A stretch of DNA of 64,000 bases from JBBDIP01 sp040880305 (GTDB taxonomy: Bacteria; Bacillota; Sulfobacillia; Fermentithermobacillales; Fermentithermobacillaceae), in the NCBI GenBank assembly GCA_040880305.1, contig JBBDIP010000043.1:30964-94963 (forward strand), given 5' to 3'. Positions 34,991-44,546 of the stretch are shown here, one piece after another. The notes beneath the pieces are model-generated. The model had not been told where the DNA came from. It saw only the letters and a program-made list of their open reading frames with translations, and did no database searches. Each line of letters begins with the position of its first letter. Within the stretch, counting starts at the first letter, position 1. The translations under genes and the position numbers were made by a program.

Positions 34991-35590
34991 ATGGGTTACC
35001 TTGTTCCGATGGTTGTTGAACAGACAGGCAGGGGCGAACGGTCCTACGACATATACTCCAGGCTGCTAAAAGATAGGATAGTCTTCGTCGGGACTCAACT
35101 CGACGACCAAGTAGCCAACCTCGTCGTGGCCCAGCTTCTGTTCCTTCAGGCTGAAGATCCTGACAAGGAAGTCTCCATATACATCAACTCACCAGGCGGG
35201 TCGGTTACCGCTGGTCTGGCCATTTACGATACCATGCAGCACATCAAGTCGCCGGTCTCTACGATCTGCGTCGGCCTTGCGGCCAGCATGGCTGCCGTGC
35301 TGCTGGCGGGCGGGACCAAGGGCAGGAGATACTGCCTTCCCAACGCCAAGACCCTGATTCACCAGCCTCTCGGAGGGGTCCAGGGGCAGGCGACCGAAGT
35401 ACAGATCGCCGCAAAGGAGATCCTGCGGACAAAAGAGCTCATCAACAAGATTTTGGCCAAACACACTGGCCAGCCTCTCGATAAGATAGAGAGAGACACC
35501 GAGCGGGATTTTTGGCTGAGCGCCGATGAATCCAAGGCGTACGGTCTGGTGGACGACATACTCGTCCCGGGTGCCAAAACCGCGAAATAA
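34991..35590 (+). CDS. clpP: ATP-dependent Clp protease proteolytic subunit
   Basis: The 199-residue protein is standard ClpP: SPGGSVTAGLAIYD for the handle and substrate strand, the nucleophile Ser99 in GLAASMAAV, and His124 in TLIHQPLGG; an aspartate in RDTERDFW-type context completes the triad. It forms the 14-subunit barrel that degrades proteins delivered by ClpX or ClpC. GGAGGTACGAG precedes ATG 34991. clpX starts 13 bases after its stop, and the two are cotranscribed. Confidence 0.97.
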   Translation: MGYLVPMVVEQTGRGERSYDIYSRLLKDRIVFVGTQLDDQVANLVVAQLLFLQAEDPDKEVSIYINSPGGSVTAGLAIYDTMQHIKSPVSTICVGLAASMAAVLLAGGTKGRRYCLPNAKTLIHQPLGGVQGQATEVQIAAKEILRTKELINKILAKHTGQPLDKIERDTERDFWLSADESKAYGLVDDILVPGAKTAK

Positions 35591-35603
35591 CCGAGGTGAC
35601 GGG

Positions 35604-36866
<1,263 letters not shown>

Positions 36867-36906
36867 CAGGCCAGTTACCTGTGAAGCAGTGCGATGAGCA
36901 TATATG

Positions 36907-36937
36907 AACGGCCCCTCGCTAGCGCGGGGGGCCGTTT
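36907..36937 (+). terminator. Terminator hairpin after clpX
   Basis: AACGGCCCCTCGC and GCGCGGGGGGCCGTT form a stem of about 12 pairs followed by only TT, so it is a strong hairpin with a weak T tract. It closes the tig-clpP-clpX unit. Confidence 0.75.
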
Positions 36938-36960
36938 CAGTCATGCGCCCGCCGGGGCTC

Positions 36961-37139
36961 CAGTGCCAATTAGATTTGCACTGACCGTCGGTTTCGGGCT
37001 TCCGGGGGGCTTCAGTGCCAATTAGATTTGCACTGACTGTCGATTTGGAGCTTCCGAGATGCTTCAGTGCCAATTAGATTTGCACTGACCCTCGGTTTCG
37101 GGCTTCCGGGGGGCTTCAGTGCCAATTAGGTTTGCACTG
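36961..37139. repeat. Four-copy 52-bp tandem repeat with an internal palindrome
   Basis: The 23-base element CAGTGCCAATTAGATTTGCACTG begins at 36961, 37013, 37065 and 37117, exactly 52 bases apart. Its ends CAGTGC and GCACTG are inverted repeats around an AT-rich middle. The linking 29 bases are also similar between copies, so this is a tandem repeat and not a CRISPR array. It occupies most of the gap between the clpX terminator and lonB; the rest of the gap holds an acetyltransferase remnant. Confidence 0.9.
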
Positions 37140-37156
37140 GATCGGCTACTCCGCGG

Positions 37157-37345
37157 TCACATCCACTTGCACGCCCACTCGTCGGCCTGCATGCGCTTGA
37201 AGCCCAACACGTCGTATAGCCTCCACGCTGCGATGTTGCCGAGGACCACGGAAGTCTCCACCACCGCGTGTCCGCGGGCGCGCAGGACGTCACGCAGTGC
37301 TGCATAAGCGCTTGGGACAACTCCTTTCTTCCCTGCCCGCCGCAA
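37157..37345 (-). pseudogene. GNAT acetyltransferase, C-terminal remnant
   Basis: The translated fragment contains AYAALRDVLRARGHAVVE and then GNIAAWRLYDVLGFKRM, the conserved acetyl-CoA-binding and C-terminal strand region of GNAT acetyltransferases. Only about 60 codons remain; the N-terminal half is missing and the upstream sequence is out of frame. It lies between the tandem repeat and lonB on the opposite strand and is not expected to make a functional enzyme. Confidence 0.65.
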
Positions 37346-37413
37346 GTCCTCTCATAATCCTCGCGTGAAAGGCAGAACCTAGCTTGTGAAGCAGAGCTTA
37401 AGGGGCCGAAAAC

Positions 37414-39072
37414 ATGCTCGATTCCGGAATCCTCGTCTACCTGCAGTTGTTCCTGGCCATCGTCATGGGGCTGTACTTTTGGAACCTGGTGAAGTCCCAG
37501 GAAGGCCAGAAAATCGCCGTTGGGCGCGAGTCCAAAAGGGAAATGGAGCGCCTCCGCCTGATGCGGCAAGTCAGGCTGACTGAGCCACTGAGCGAAAAGA
37601 CCAGGCCCGCCAACCTTACGGAAGTCATCGGCCAGGAGGAAGGGATAAGGGCGCTGAAAGCCGCTCTGTGCGGGCCTAACCCCCAGCACGTCCTCATCTA
37701 TGGACCGCCAGGGATAGGGAAGACCGCCGCCGCCAGGCTGGTCTTGGAAGAAGCCAAGCGGAGCCCGCTTTCGCCCTTCAAGAAGGACGCCAAGTTCGTG
37801 GAGATGGACGCGACCATCGCCCGCTTCGACGAGCGGGGGATCGCCGATCCCCTGATCGGGTCGGTCCACGACCCCATCTACCAGGGGGCGGGGGCCATGG
37901 GCGTAGCCGGGATCCCGCAACCAAAGCCCGGCGCGGTCACAAAGGCGCACGGCGGCATCCTTTTCCTCGACGAGATAGGCGAACTCCATCCGGTTCAGAT
38001 GAACAAGCTGTTGAAAGTCCTGGAAGATAGGAAGGTATTCCTGGAGAGCGCCTACTACTCCCAGGATGACACCAATATCCCCGAGCACATACACGACATG
38101 TTCCAGAACGGGCTGCCGGCCGACTTCCGGCTGGTTGGCGCGACCACCAAGACTCCCGAGGACATCACACCGGCTCTGCGGTCCAGGTGCCTGGAGGTGT
38201 TCTTCGGAGCTCTGTCAGCCGACGAAGTTGGAGTGATAGCCGCAGGCGCCTCCCGGAAAGCGGGGGTCAGCATCGACGACCGGGCTGTCGAGATGATAAG
38301 GAAGTATGCCGACAACGGCAGGGACGCTGTGAACCTGGTGCAACTGGCTGCCGGAGTGATCCTTGTGGAGAACAGGACGACCATCCTGCTCAAGGACATC
38401 GAGTGGATCGTCTCGCAGGGTCACCACGCGCCCCGGCCCGTGCCCAGGATTCCGCTGGGACCATCGGTCGGCGTGGTACTCGGTCTCGCGGTCTACGGTT
38501 CTGGCACGGCCTGCGTGATAGACGTCGAGGCGCAGGTTGTCCAGGACGTCCAGGGGCGGCGGGGAGACGTCATCATCACCGGCATCATCGACGAGGAAGA
38601 GATGGGGAAAGGGGCCCACGTTGTGCGGCGCAAGAGCATGGCCCTTTCCTCGGTGGAGAACGTGCGGACCGCGCTGGCTGGCACTACCGAGCTCAACCCG
38701 TACCACTATGATATGCATGTGAACTTCCCCGGCGGGACGCCGGTGGACGGTCCGTCAGCGGGTCTCGCCATAGCTGTCAGCATGTACTCCGCCATGAAAG
38801 GCGTCCCCGTTTCTCCAGACACAGCCTACACAGGCGAGGTGTCGATCAGAGGCGAGATCTGCGCGGTCGGCGGGGTGGACCAGAAGATCCACGCCGCGGA
38901 AGAAGCCGGCCTATCTAAGGTCTACATCCCGCAAGCTAACTGGCAGGAGCGGTATTCGGCCATGAAACTCCACGTCATACCCGTGTCGTCGCTGGCCGAC
39001 GTGCTCGCCGTCTTGGACAGTCCCGCGCCTCTAAGGGTCCGAGTGGCGTCACATGCAGCGCTTGACCAGTGA
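37414..39072 (+). CDS. lonB: LonB-type ATP-dependent protease
   Basis: The 552-residue protein lacks the Lon N domain and instead starts with a hydrophobic segment (VYLQLFLAIVMGLYF), as in the sporulation protease LonB. The AAA+ core has Walker A YGPPGIGKTAAAR near residue 100 and Walker B GGILFLDEIGEL. The C-terminal protease domain has the nucleophile serine in VDGPSAGLAIAV and the catalytic lysine region VDQKIHAAEEAG. It probably degrades regulators during sporulation or stress. It stands immediately before lon, the order found in spore-forming Bacillota. The ribosome site before ATG 37414 is weak. Confidence 0.93.
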   Translation: MLDSGILVYLQLFLAIVMGLYFWNLVKSQEGQKIAVGRESKREMERLRLMRQVRLTEPLSEKTRPANLTEVIGQEEGIRALKAALCGPNPQHVLIYGPPGIGKTAAARLVLEEAKRSPLSPFKKDAKFVEMDATIARFDERGIADPLIGSVHDPIYQGAGAMGVAGIPQPKPGAVTKAHGGILFLDEIGELHPVQMNKLLKVLEDRKVFLESAYYSQDDTNIPEHIHDMFQNGLPADFRLVGATTKTPEDITPALRSRCLEVFFGALSADEVGVIAAGASRKAGVSIDDRAVEMIRKYADNGRDAVNLVQLAAGVILVENRTTILLKDIEWIVSQGHHAPRPVPRIPLGPSVGVVLGLAVYGSGTACVIDVEAQVVQDVQGRRGDVIITGIIDEEEMGKGAHVVRRKSMALSSVENVRTALAGTTELNPYHYDMHVNFPGGTPVDGPSAGLAIAVSMYSAMKGVPVSPDTAYTGEVSIRGEICAVGGVDQKIHAAEEAGLSKVYIPQANWQERYSAMKLHVIPVSSLADVLAVLDSPAPLRVRVASHAALDQ

Positions 39073-39321
39073 CAGGTTTCTCCCCCGGTAGTACTCGTGG
39101 CTCATTTTTTGAGCGCTTGGCTATCGGCTTGCCCCTCGAACACCTGCTTAGCAGGGCGTCCACCTCCGCGGACCATTGCTTACCATTAATACGCTGCAGG
39201 ACTTGCCAGAGACTAACGAGAATATAAGTCTCGCGTTCTTCTAAGCCATGTCACTTCGAGTTTGGCGACTAATATGATATGGCTGGGACCTTTCCAGAGG
39301 AGAATGCGGGAGGTGCACGAC

Positions 39322-41724
39322 TTGAACTCATTCAAGCAGGAAAAGAAGTCCTACCCGCTGCTGCCCCTTCGAAATATGACTGTCTTCCCTGGCACTACCA
39401 TCTCAGTGGAAGTTGGCCGCCAGAAGTCTCTTCGGGCGGTGGAGATAGCTGAGGGTACCGATTCCCGTATCGTCATGTGCATGCAAAAGGACAACGATGT
39501 TACGGACCCGATCCCGTCGCAGATCCACGAGGTAGGGACGTTGGGCCACATCAGAGAGTCGGTCAGGAATGCCGCCGGGCATTACCGCGTGGTGATCGAG
39601 GGGATCTCCCGCGTAAAATTGTCTTCATTCCTCACCAGCGAGCCCTCATACATCGTCTCAGTCGAGGAACTGGCTGAGAAGTCGGTCGATGGGGTTGACC
39701 GGGACGATGTAACCAAGACCCTCATGGAGCAGTACGAGGAGTATGTGCGCGCGACCAAGAAGGTCACCGCCGACACACTCATCTCTGTCGCTACTCTGAC
39801 CGACCCCGGGCAGCTCTGCGACTCCATCGCCTCGAATATCCCGATCTCACTCCCAGACAAGCAGTTCCTGCTCGAGACCGCATCGGTCAAGGATCGCGTC
39901 AATAAGCTGGTTACGCTGCTCTCCAAAGAAATCGAGATGGTCGGCCTCGAGAAGAGGATCAACCGGCGCGTCCGCGAGCAGATAGAGCGGAGCCAGAAGG
40001 AGTATTGGCTCAGGGAGCAGATGAAGGCCATCCAGAAGGAACTGGGCGATCGGGAAGAGGCTACGAGCGAGACCGACGAGTTCAGGAAGAAGATAGAGAA
40101 GGCCGGCCTCACCAGTGAGGCCAAGGAGAAGGCCCTTCGCGAGGTCGATCGGCTGGAGAAGATGCCTCAAGCTTCGGCCGAAGCCGTGGTCGTCCGGACC
40201 TACCTTGAGTGGATGGTCTCACTCCCGTGGGGCGTCGTGACCGATGACCGGATCGACGTGGTCGGTGCGCAGAAGATACTGGATGAGGACCACTTCGGCC
40301 TGGCTGAGGTCAAGGAGAGGATTCTGGAATACCTGGCCATAAGGAAACTGGTCGACAAGCCCAAGGGCCCGATCCTTTGCTTCGTTGGACCGCCCGGAGT
40401 CGGCAAGACTTCGCTGGCCAAGTCCATCGCCCGCGCCTTGAACAGGAAGTTCGCCAGGATCTCTCTTGGCGGCGTCCGCGACGAGGCCGAGATAAGGGGA
40501 CACAGGCGCACCTACATCGGCGCCCTACCCGGCCGGATCATCCAGGGCATCCGCAATTCGGGCGCGAGGAACCCGGTATTCCTAATGGACGAGATTGACA
40601 AGCTGGCTTCTGACTTCAGGGGCGACCCGGCCGCGGCTTTGCTGGAGGTCCTGGACCCCGAGCAGAACCACACCTTCTCGGACCACTACCTTGAGGTCCC
40701 GTTCGACCTCTCAAGGGTCATGTTCATAACCACTGCCAATACCAGCCACTCTATCCCGCGCGCGCTTCTCGACCGCATGGAGGTAATCACGCTTCCGGGA
40801 TACACCGAGGAAGAGAAGGCAAGCATAGGCAGTCAGTTCCTGGTCCCCAAGGAGCTGAAGGAGCACGGGCTGACGGGCGGCGACCTTGGCATAAGCAAGG
40901 ACGCTCTCAGAGAGGTGATCCGCTCCTACACCCGCGAAGCGGGAGTCCGTAACCTGGAGCGGCAGATCGCCACCATTTGCAGAAAGACCGCCAAGGACCT
41001 GGTCTCGGGCAAGAAGAAGAAGGTCCGGGTAACTGCAAAGAACCTCGACAAGTACCTGGGCATCCCCAGGTTCCGATATGGGCAAGCCGAGAAGGAGGAC
41101 CAAGTGGGCGTGGCAACCGGCCTGGCCGTGACCGACGTTGGCGGCGACGTCCTGTCGTGCGAGGTCAGCGTGGTCAAAGGCAAGGGGAACCTCACCCTCA
41201 CCGGCCACCTCGGAGACGTGATGAGGGAGTCAGCGCAAGCCGGCCTGAGCTACCTGCGTTCCAGGGCCCTTGACCTGGGGTTGGGCGATAATTTCTACGA
41301 GACCGTCGACATCCACGTCCACGTCCCCGAAGGAGCGGTGCCGAAAGACGGACCTTCCGCCGGGATCACCTTGACCTGCGCGATGGCTTCCGCCCTGACC
41401 AACAGGCCCGTGCGGCACGACCTTGCGATGACCGGCGAGGTCACATTGCGCGGCCGCGTCCTCCCGGTCGGCGGAGTCAAAGAGAAAATTCTGGCTGCCC
41501 ATCGTTCGGGCATTGTGAACATCATCATTCCGGAGGAGAACCGAAAGGATTTGGAAGAGGTTCCCGCTAACATTCGCGAGGAACTCAGCGTGACTCTGGT
41601 CACTCATATGGACGAGGTGCTGTCGACCGCACTGGTGAAGGAACCCAAAGAGGAGCTTGTGAATATCCCTTGCATAGGCGAGCCAAAAACCCGCGATCAC
41701 GTGGCGATTTCCGACGTCCACTGA
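39322..41724 (+). CDS. lon: ATP-dependent protease Lon (LonA)
   Basis: The protein has the complete LonA order: substrate-binding N domain (YPLLPLRNMTVFPGTTISVE), coiled-coil region, AAA+ module with GPPGVGKTSLAKSIARALNR and VFLMDEIDKL, and the protease domain with the Ser in KDGPSAGITL and the Lys in GGVKEKILAAHRSG. It is a soluble hexamer that degrades misfolded and regulatory proteins. TTG 39322 is preferred because GGGAGG (39308-39312) is nine bases upstream and the N domain starts just after; ATG 39304 and a start at 39262 are alternatives. GAGACT and AGTCTC at 39209 and 39227 form an inverted repeat upstream that may be regulatory. Confidence 0.95.
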   Translation: MNSFKQEKKSYPLLPLRNMTVFPGTTISVEVGRQKSLRAVEIAEGTDSRIVMCMQKDNDVTDPIPSQIHEVGTLGHIRESVRNAAGHYRVVIEGISRVKLSSFLTSEPSYIVSVEELAEKSVDGVDRDDVTKTLMEQYEEYVRATKKVTADTLISVATLTDPGQLCDSIASNIPISLPDKQFLLETASVKDRVNKLVTLLSKEIEMVGLEKRINRRVREQIERSQKEYWLREQMKAIQKELGDREEATSETDEFRKKIEKAGLTSEAKEKALREVDRLEKMPQASAEAVVVRTYLEWMVSLPWGVVTDDRIDVVGAQKILDEDHFGLAEVKERILEYLAIRKLVDKPKGPILCFVGPPGVGKTSLAKSIARALNRKFARISLGGVRDEAEIRGHRRTYIGALPGRIIQGIRNSGARNPVFLMDEIDKLASDFRGDPAAALLEVLDPEQNHTFSDHYLEVPFDLSRVMFITTANTSHSIPRALLDRMEVITLPGYTEEEKASIGSQFLVPKELKEHGLTGGDLGISKDALREVIRSYTREAGVRNLERQIATICRKTAKDLVSGKKKKVRVTAKNLDKYLGIPRFRYGQAEKEDQVGVATGLAVTDVGGDVLSCEVSVVKGKGNLTLTGHLGDVMRESAQAGLSYLRSRALDLGLGDNFYETVDIHVHVPEGAVPKDGPSAGITLTCAMASALTNRPVRHDLAMTGEVTLRGRVLPVGGVKEKILAAHRSGIVNIIIPEENRKDLEEVPANIREELSVTLVTHMDEVLSTALVKEPKEELVNIPCIGEPKTRDHVAISDVH

Positions 41725-41727
41725 GAA

Positions 41728-41756
41728 TTGACTCGCCTGGTTGTCCGTGCAATAAT
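41728..41756 (+). promoter_or_regulatory. Promoter of the third Ddl-like gene
   Basis: TTGACT (41728-41733) and AATAAT (41751-41756) are separated by 17 bases, immediately behind the lon stop and 38 bases before ATG 41795. The gene can thus be expressed separately from lon. Confidence 0.65.
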
Positions 41757-41794
41757 CACTTGCGACAACACACGCAACAAGGGAGCGTGCCCGG

Positions 41795-42826
41795 ATGGCT
41801 GTGATAGGAATTACATTCAACCTGAAGGGTGAACCGGTGGACGATGGAGAGCCTCCGGACTCACATGCAGAGTTTGATTCAGAGTCGACCGTAAATGCTA
41901 TCGCTGATGCCCTGCGTGCCTATGGTCATCATGCTGTCTTGATTGAAGGGAACGAAACCGCCTACGCGAAGCTGCGCGGTCGTCGCCTCGACATGGTGTT
42001 CAACTTGTGTGAGGGCGTGAGGGGCGAGTCCAGGGAGAGCCACATCCCCGCCGTTCTCGAGATGCTGGGGATCCCCTACACCGGCTCGGGAGTCCTGGCG
42101 CTGGCGCTCACTCTCGACAAGCCTCTCACCAAGAAGGTGCTGGCTTACCACGGGATCCCGACGCCGCGGTTCAAAGTCTTCACGTCGGAATCCGACGTAG
42201 ACGCCCGCGGGCTAAGTTTTCCTGTGTTCGTCAAACCCGCCCACGAGGGGTCCAGCATGGGCATCTCGACCAGTTGCTACTGCAATAACGTCAGGGAGCT
42301 CCGGAGTGAAGTGAAGAGACTCGCGGGCCTCTACCACCAATCGGTGCTGGTTGAGGATTACCTGCCAGGGCAGGAGTTTACCGTTGCCATACTGGGCAAC
42401 AAGAAGCCCGAGATCTTCCCTGTAATGGAGATCAACTTCGACGCGGTGCCCAGGGACCACGGCCGGATCTACTCCCGCCAGTTCAAGACCGACTGGTTTG
42501 AAGACATTTACTACCTGTGCCCGGCTCCCATCTCATCCGACCTTGAGCAGCAGCTCAAGGACACCGCGCTAAAGACCTACCGGGTGCTGGGATGCCGTGA
42601 CCTATCCCGCGTGGACCTCCGGTTGGATAAGAACGGCGTGCCCAATGTATTGGAGGTAAACCCGCTGCCAGGCATGGCTCCCGGGTTCTCCGATTACCCC
42701 CGGATCGCCGAAAAGGGCGGCTGGTCCTACACCGAGCTGGTCAACGGCATACTTGAGTCGGCTCTCCGCCGTCTGGGGATGACCCACCTGTCAGCCCCGG
42801 CGTTTCAAAGGCAGATAGCAGACTAG
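41795..42826 (+). CDS. Third Ddl-like ATP-grasp ligase
   Basis: The 343-residue protein shares the Ddl fold: VFNLCEGVRGESRESHIPAV in the N lobe, FPVFVKPAHEGSSMGIST, VLVEDYLPGQEFTVAILG and SRVDLRLDKNG before VLEVNPLPGMAPGFSDYP. Compared with the ligase at 27827 it has NPLPG instead of NTLPG, and an unusual GRIYSRQFKTDWFEDIYYLC in place of the tyrosine loop. It may therefore couple different amino acids. It has its own promoter and stands alone; a terminator-like hairpin follows at 42961. Annotation as cell-wall Ddl would be premature. Confidence 0.78.
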   Translation: MAVIGITFNLKGEPVDDGEPPDSHAEFDSESTVNAIADALRAYGHHAVLIEGNETAYAKLRGRRLDMVFNLCEGVRGESRESHIPAVLEMLGIPYTGSGVLALALTLDKPLTKKVLAYHGIPTPRFKVFTSESDVDARGLSFPVFVKPAHEGSSMGISTSCYCNNVRELRSEVKRLAGLYHQSVLVEDYLPGQEFTVAILGNKKPEIFPVMEINFDAVPRDHGRIYSRQFKTDWFEDIYYLCPAPISSDLEQQLKDTALKTYRVLGCRDLSRVDLRLDKNGVPNVLEVNPLPGMAPGFSDYPRIAEKGGWSYTELVNGILESALRRLGMTHLSAPAFQRQIAD

Positions 42827-42960
42827 GGCAAAAGCAGAGCGATAGCGGCGCTTTTGCCGCGCCGCAAGCCATACCGCTGGATGTGGCGAGTCTGCGAGCA
42901 ACACCCGCGGTTTGGCGGGATGGCATTCACCTTCAGATTGTTAGGCCACCTTGGCCAGGG

Positions 42961-42992
42961 CCGCGCTCCCCGCGAAGGAAGCGCGGTCTTTT
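42961..42992 (+). terminator. Probable terminator downstream of the third Ddl-like gene
   Basis: CCGCGCT and AGCGCGG pair around a 12-base loop and are followed by TCTTTT. It is the only clear signal in the 306-base gap 42827-43132; a weaker hairpin, AAAAGC to GCTTTT, lies at about 42831-42856. I see no gene in the gap. Confidence 0.65.
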
Positions 42993-43132
42993 GATCCTAA
43001 CGCCTTCTAGCGCTGGCCGAATTTACATCCCGCCCTGTGCAGGGAGAATGGTTCCCCCGTTGAAATTTCTAAGAGACCCGCAACATTGCATCACTACAGT
43101 GCGGGGATTCTCCAGAGGAAGAGGCGCGTGTC

Positions 43133-43681
43133 TTGGCTATCGTTGAACGCAAGACTGGACCGATCTTCGCGGGCCCTCGGGTGAGGTTGCGGCCCGTAGC
43201 AGAAAGCGACCTGCCCGATCTCATGAGGTGGGACAACGACCCGGAGGTCACACGGTGGGCGGGGAAGAGGTTTGAGAACGATGAGGATGCGCGCGAGTGG
43301 TACCTCTCGGGAAGGAACCTGCAGCGTAGGACCTTCGCCATTGACGCGGATGACGTCGGGTTCATCGGAGAGATAGAGGTCATCAATATCTCATGGCGGT
43401 TGCACAGCGCGGAGCTCCGTATCTTCATAGGCGAGAAGGATCTCTGGAACCGCGGGCTGGGCGAGGAGTCGGTCAGGGCCTTAATGCAGGGCTTGTTTGA
43501 GACAACTACTTTGAACGAGGTATTCCTCAGGGTCGACGAGCACAACGAACGAGCGAAACGCTGCTACTCAAAAGTGGGTTTCCGCGCCAAAGGTCGGATT
43601 CGACTTGGCCTCGATTCGGACGAGCCCTCCTCTTTAGTCCTCATGATACTGACCCGCCTCGGTCTGCGGATATCTACCTGA
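43133..43681 (+). CDS. GNAT acetyltransferase (RimJ/RimL type)
   Basis: The 182-residue protein opens with GPRVRLRPVAESDLPDLMRW and has the acetyl-CoA loop GEKDLWNRGLGEESVRALM and the final strand NERAKRCYSKVGFRAKGR, the normal order for RimJ/RimL-like N-acetyltransferases. The acceptor may be a protein N terminus, an amino acid or an antibiotic; nothing specifies which. TTG 43133 follows AGAGGAAGAGG. It is preceded by a long gap and followed by the promoter of tRNA-Val, so it looks monocistronic. Confidence 0.87.
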   Translation: MAIVERKTGPIFAGPRVRLRPVAESDLPDLMRWDNDPEVTRWAGKRFENDEDAREWYLSGRNLQRRTFAIDADDVGFIGEIEVINISWRLHSAELRIFIGEKDLWNRGLGEESVRALMQGLFETTTLNEVFLRVDEHNERAKRCYSKVGFRAKGRIRLGLDSDEPSSLVLMILTRLGLRIST

Positions 43682-43729
43682 TCCACGCGAGAGCAGGGAT
43701 TTGTGGGTTGCCGGCAGGAGAGCGAAAGG

Positions 43730-43758
43730 TTGTTTTCGTCCGACGTGTCTGCTATAAT
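43730..43758 (+). promoter_or_regulatory. Promoter of tRNA-Val
   Basis: TTGTTT (43730-43735), a 17-base spacer and a perfect TATAAT (43753-43758) with TG before it lie 12 bases upstream of the tRNA. Confidence 0.8.
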
Positions 43759-43769
43759 GGCTCAAACGT

Positions 43770-43846
43770 GGGGAGTTGGCTCAGGCGGTTAGAGCGCGTG
43801 CCTCACATGCACGAGGTCTGGGGTTCGAGTCCCTAACTCCCCACCA
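43770..43846 (+). tRNA. tRNA-Val (CAC anticodon)
   Basis: The acceptor arm GGGGAGT pairs with ACTCCCC, the anticodon stem CGTGC/GCACG encloses CTCACAT with anticodon CAC, the T arm has GGTTCGAGTCC, and ACCA is encoded. The last base is also the A of an ATG that opens the downstream frame. Confidence 0.95.
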
Positions 43847-43881
43847 TGTACATCCCACGCAAGTCCTTTATCGAGGTCCCC

Positions 43882-44541
43882 ATGGAGAAACGGCCCGAAA
43901 TCCTTTCCTTTGCGCTAGACAGTGAGCCCGTGAGATACCTCCGGTTGCGCGACCACAGACTCGCTCGCCTCATCGACACGGTAGGCGACGTTGCGGCAGA
44001 TCTGCGGGGCACTCCGTTCTCGGCGTTGGTTAGGTCCATTGTCGGGCAGCAATTGTCCGGCCGGGCGGCCGCTTCCATCTGGGCGAAACTCCAGTCAGCC
44101 TGCGGGGAGGTCTCACCCGCGCGTCTGGAGCGCCTTGACGATGGCACTCTTAGGGCCGCGGGGCTCTCCAGGCCCAAAGTGGCTTATCTGCGTGATCTGA
44201 CCCACCGCACCATGTCCGGTGACCTTGACCTTGCAGCTTTGCCCTCTATGTCCGATGAGCAGCTCATTCAACACCTCACTGCAGTGCACGGCATCGGGGT
44301 GTGGACCGCCCAGATGTTCATGATCTTCTGCCTGGGCAGGTCGGATGTCTTTGCTCCCAAGGACCTGGGCCTGCGCAGCGCGATGAAGTGGTTATACTCC
44401 TTGCCGGCCCTCCCCTCTGAGAAGGAGTCCATCCCCATAGCCGAAACCTGGCGCCCATACCGCACTGTCGCGTCCCTCTACCTCTGGGAAGCCGTCACCA
44501 GGAAGCTCACTCAGCCGGGTGGAACACTGATCCCGAGGTGA
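43882..44541 (+). CDS. alkA: DNA-3-methyladenine glycosylase II (AlkA/HhH-GPD type)
   Basis: The protein has the HhH-GPD core: LVRSIVGQQLSGRAAASIW, the hairpin LTAVHGIGVWTAQMFMI, and FAPKDLGLRSA, whose aspartate is the expected catalytic base. It excises alkylated purines to start base-excision repair. ATG 43882 (MEKRPEIL) is preferred; the frame is open back to ATG 43846, but that codon overlaps the tRNA-Val CCA end and could not have its own leader on a processed transcript. At 219 residues it lacks the larger N-terminal domain of E. coli AlkA. The MBL gene follows six bases after its stop. Confidence 0.85.
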   Translation: MEKRPEILSFALDSEPVRYLRLRDHRLARLIDTVGDVAADLRGTPFSALVRSIVGQQLSGRAAASIWAKLQSACGEVSPARLERLDDGTLRAAGLSRPKVAYLRDLTHRTMSGDLDLAALPSMSDEQLIQHLTAVHGIGVWTAQMFMIFCLGRSDVFAPKDLGLRSAMKWLYSLPALPSEKESIPIAETWRPYRTVASLYLWEAVTRKLTQPGGTLIPR

Positions 44542-44546
44542 CGACT

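Noticed and set aside
36961..37139. Possible CRISPR array (23-base repeats with 29-base spacers)
   Set aside because: The intervening 29-base segments are themselves similar in all units, so this is a simple tandem repeat; no cas genes are present.
37126..38094. Long minus-strand open frame opposite lonB
   Set aside because: It is the antisense of the conserved lonB coding sequence and shows no family motif; only the short GNAT-like fragment outside lonB is credible.
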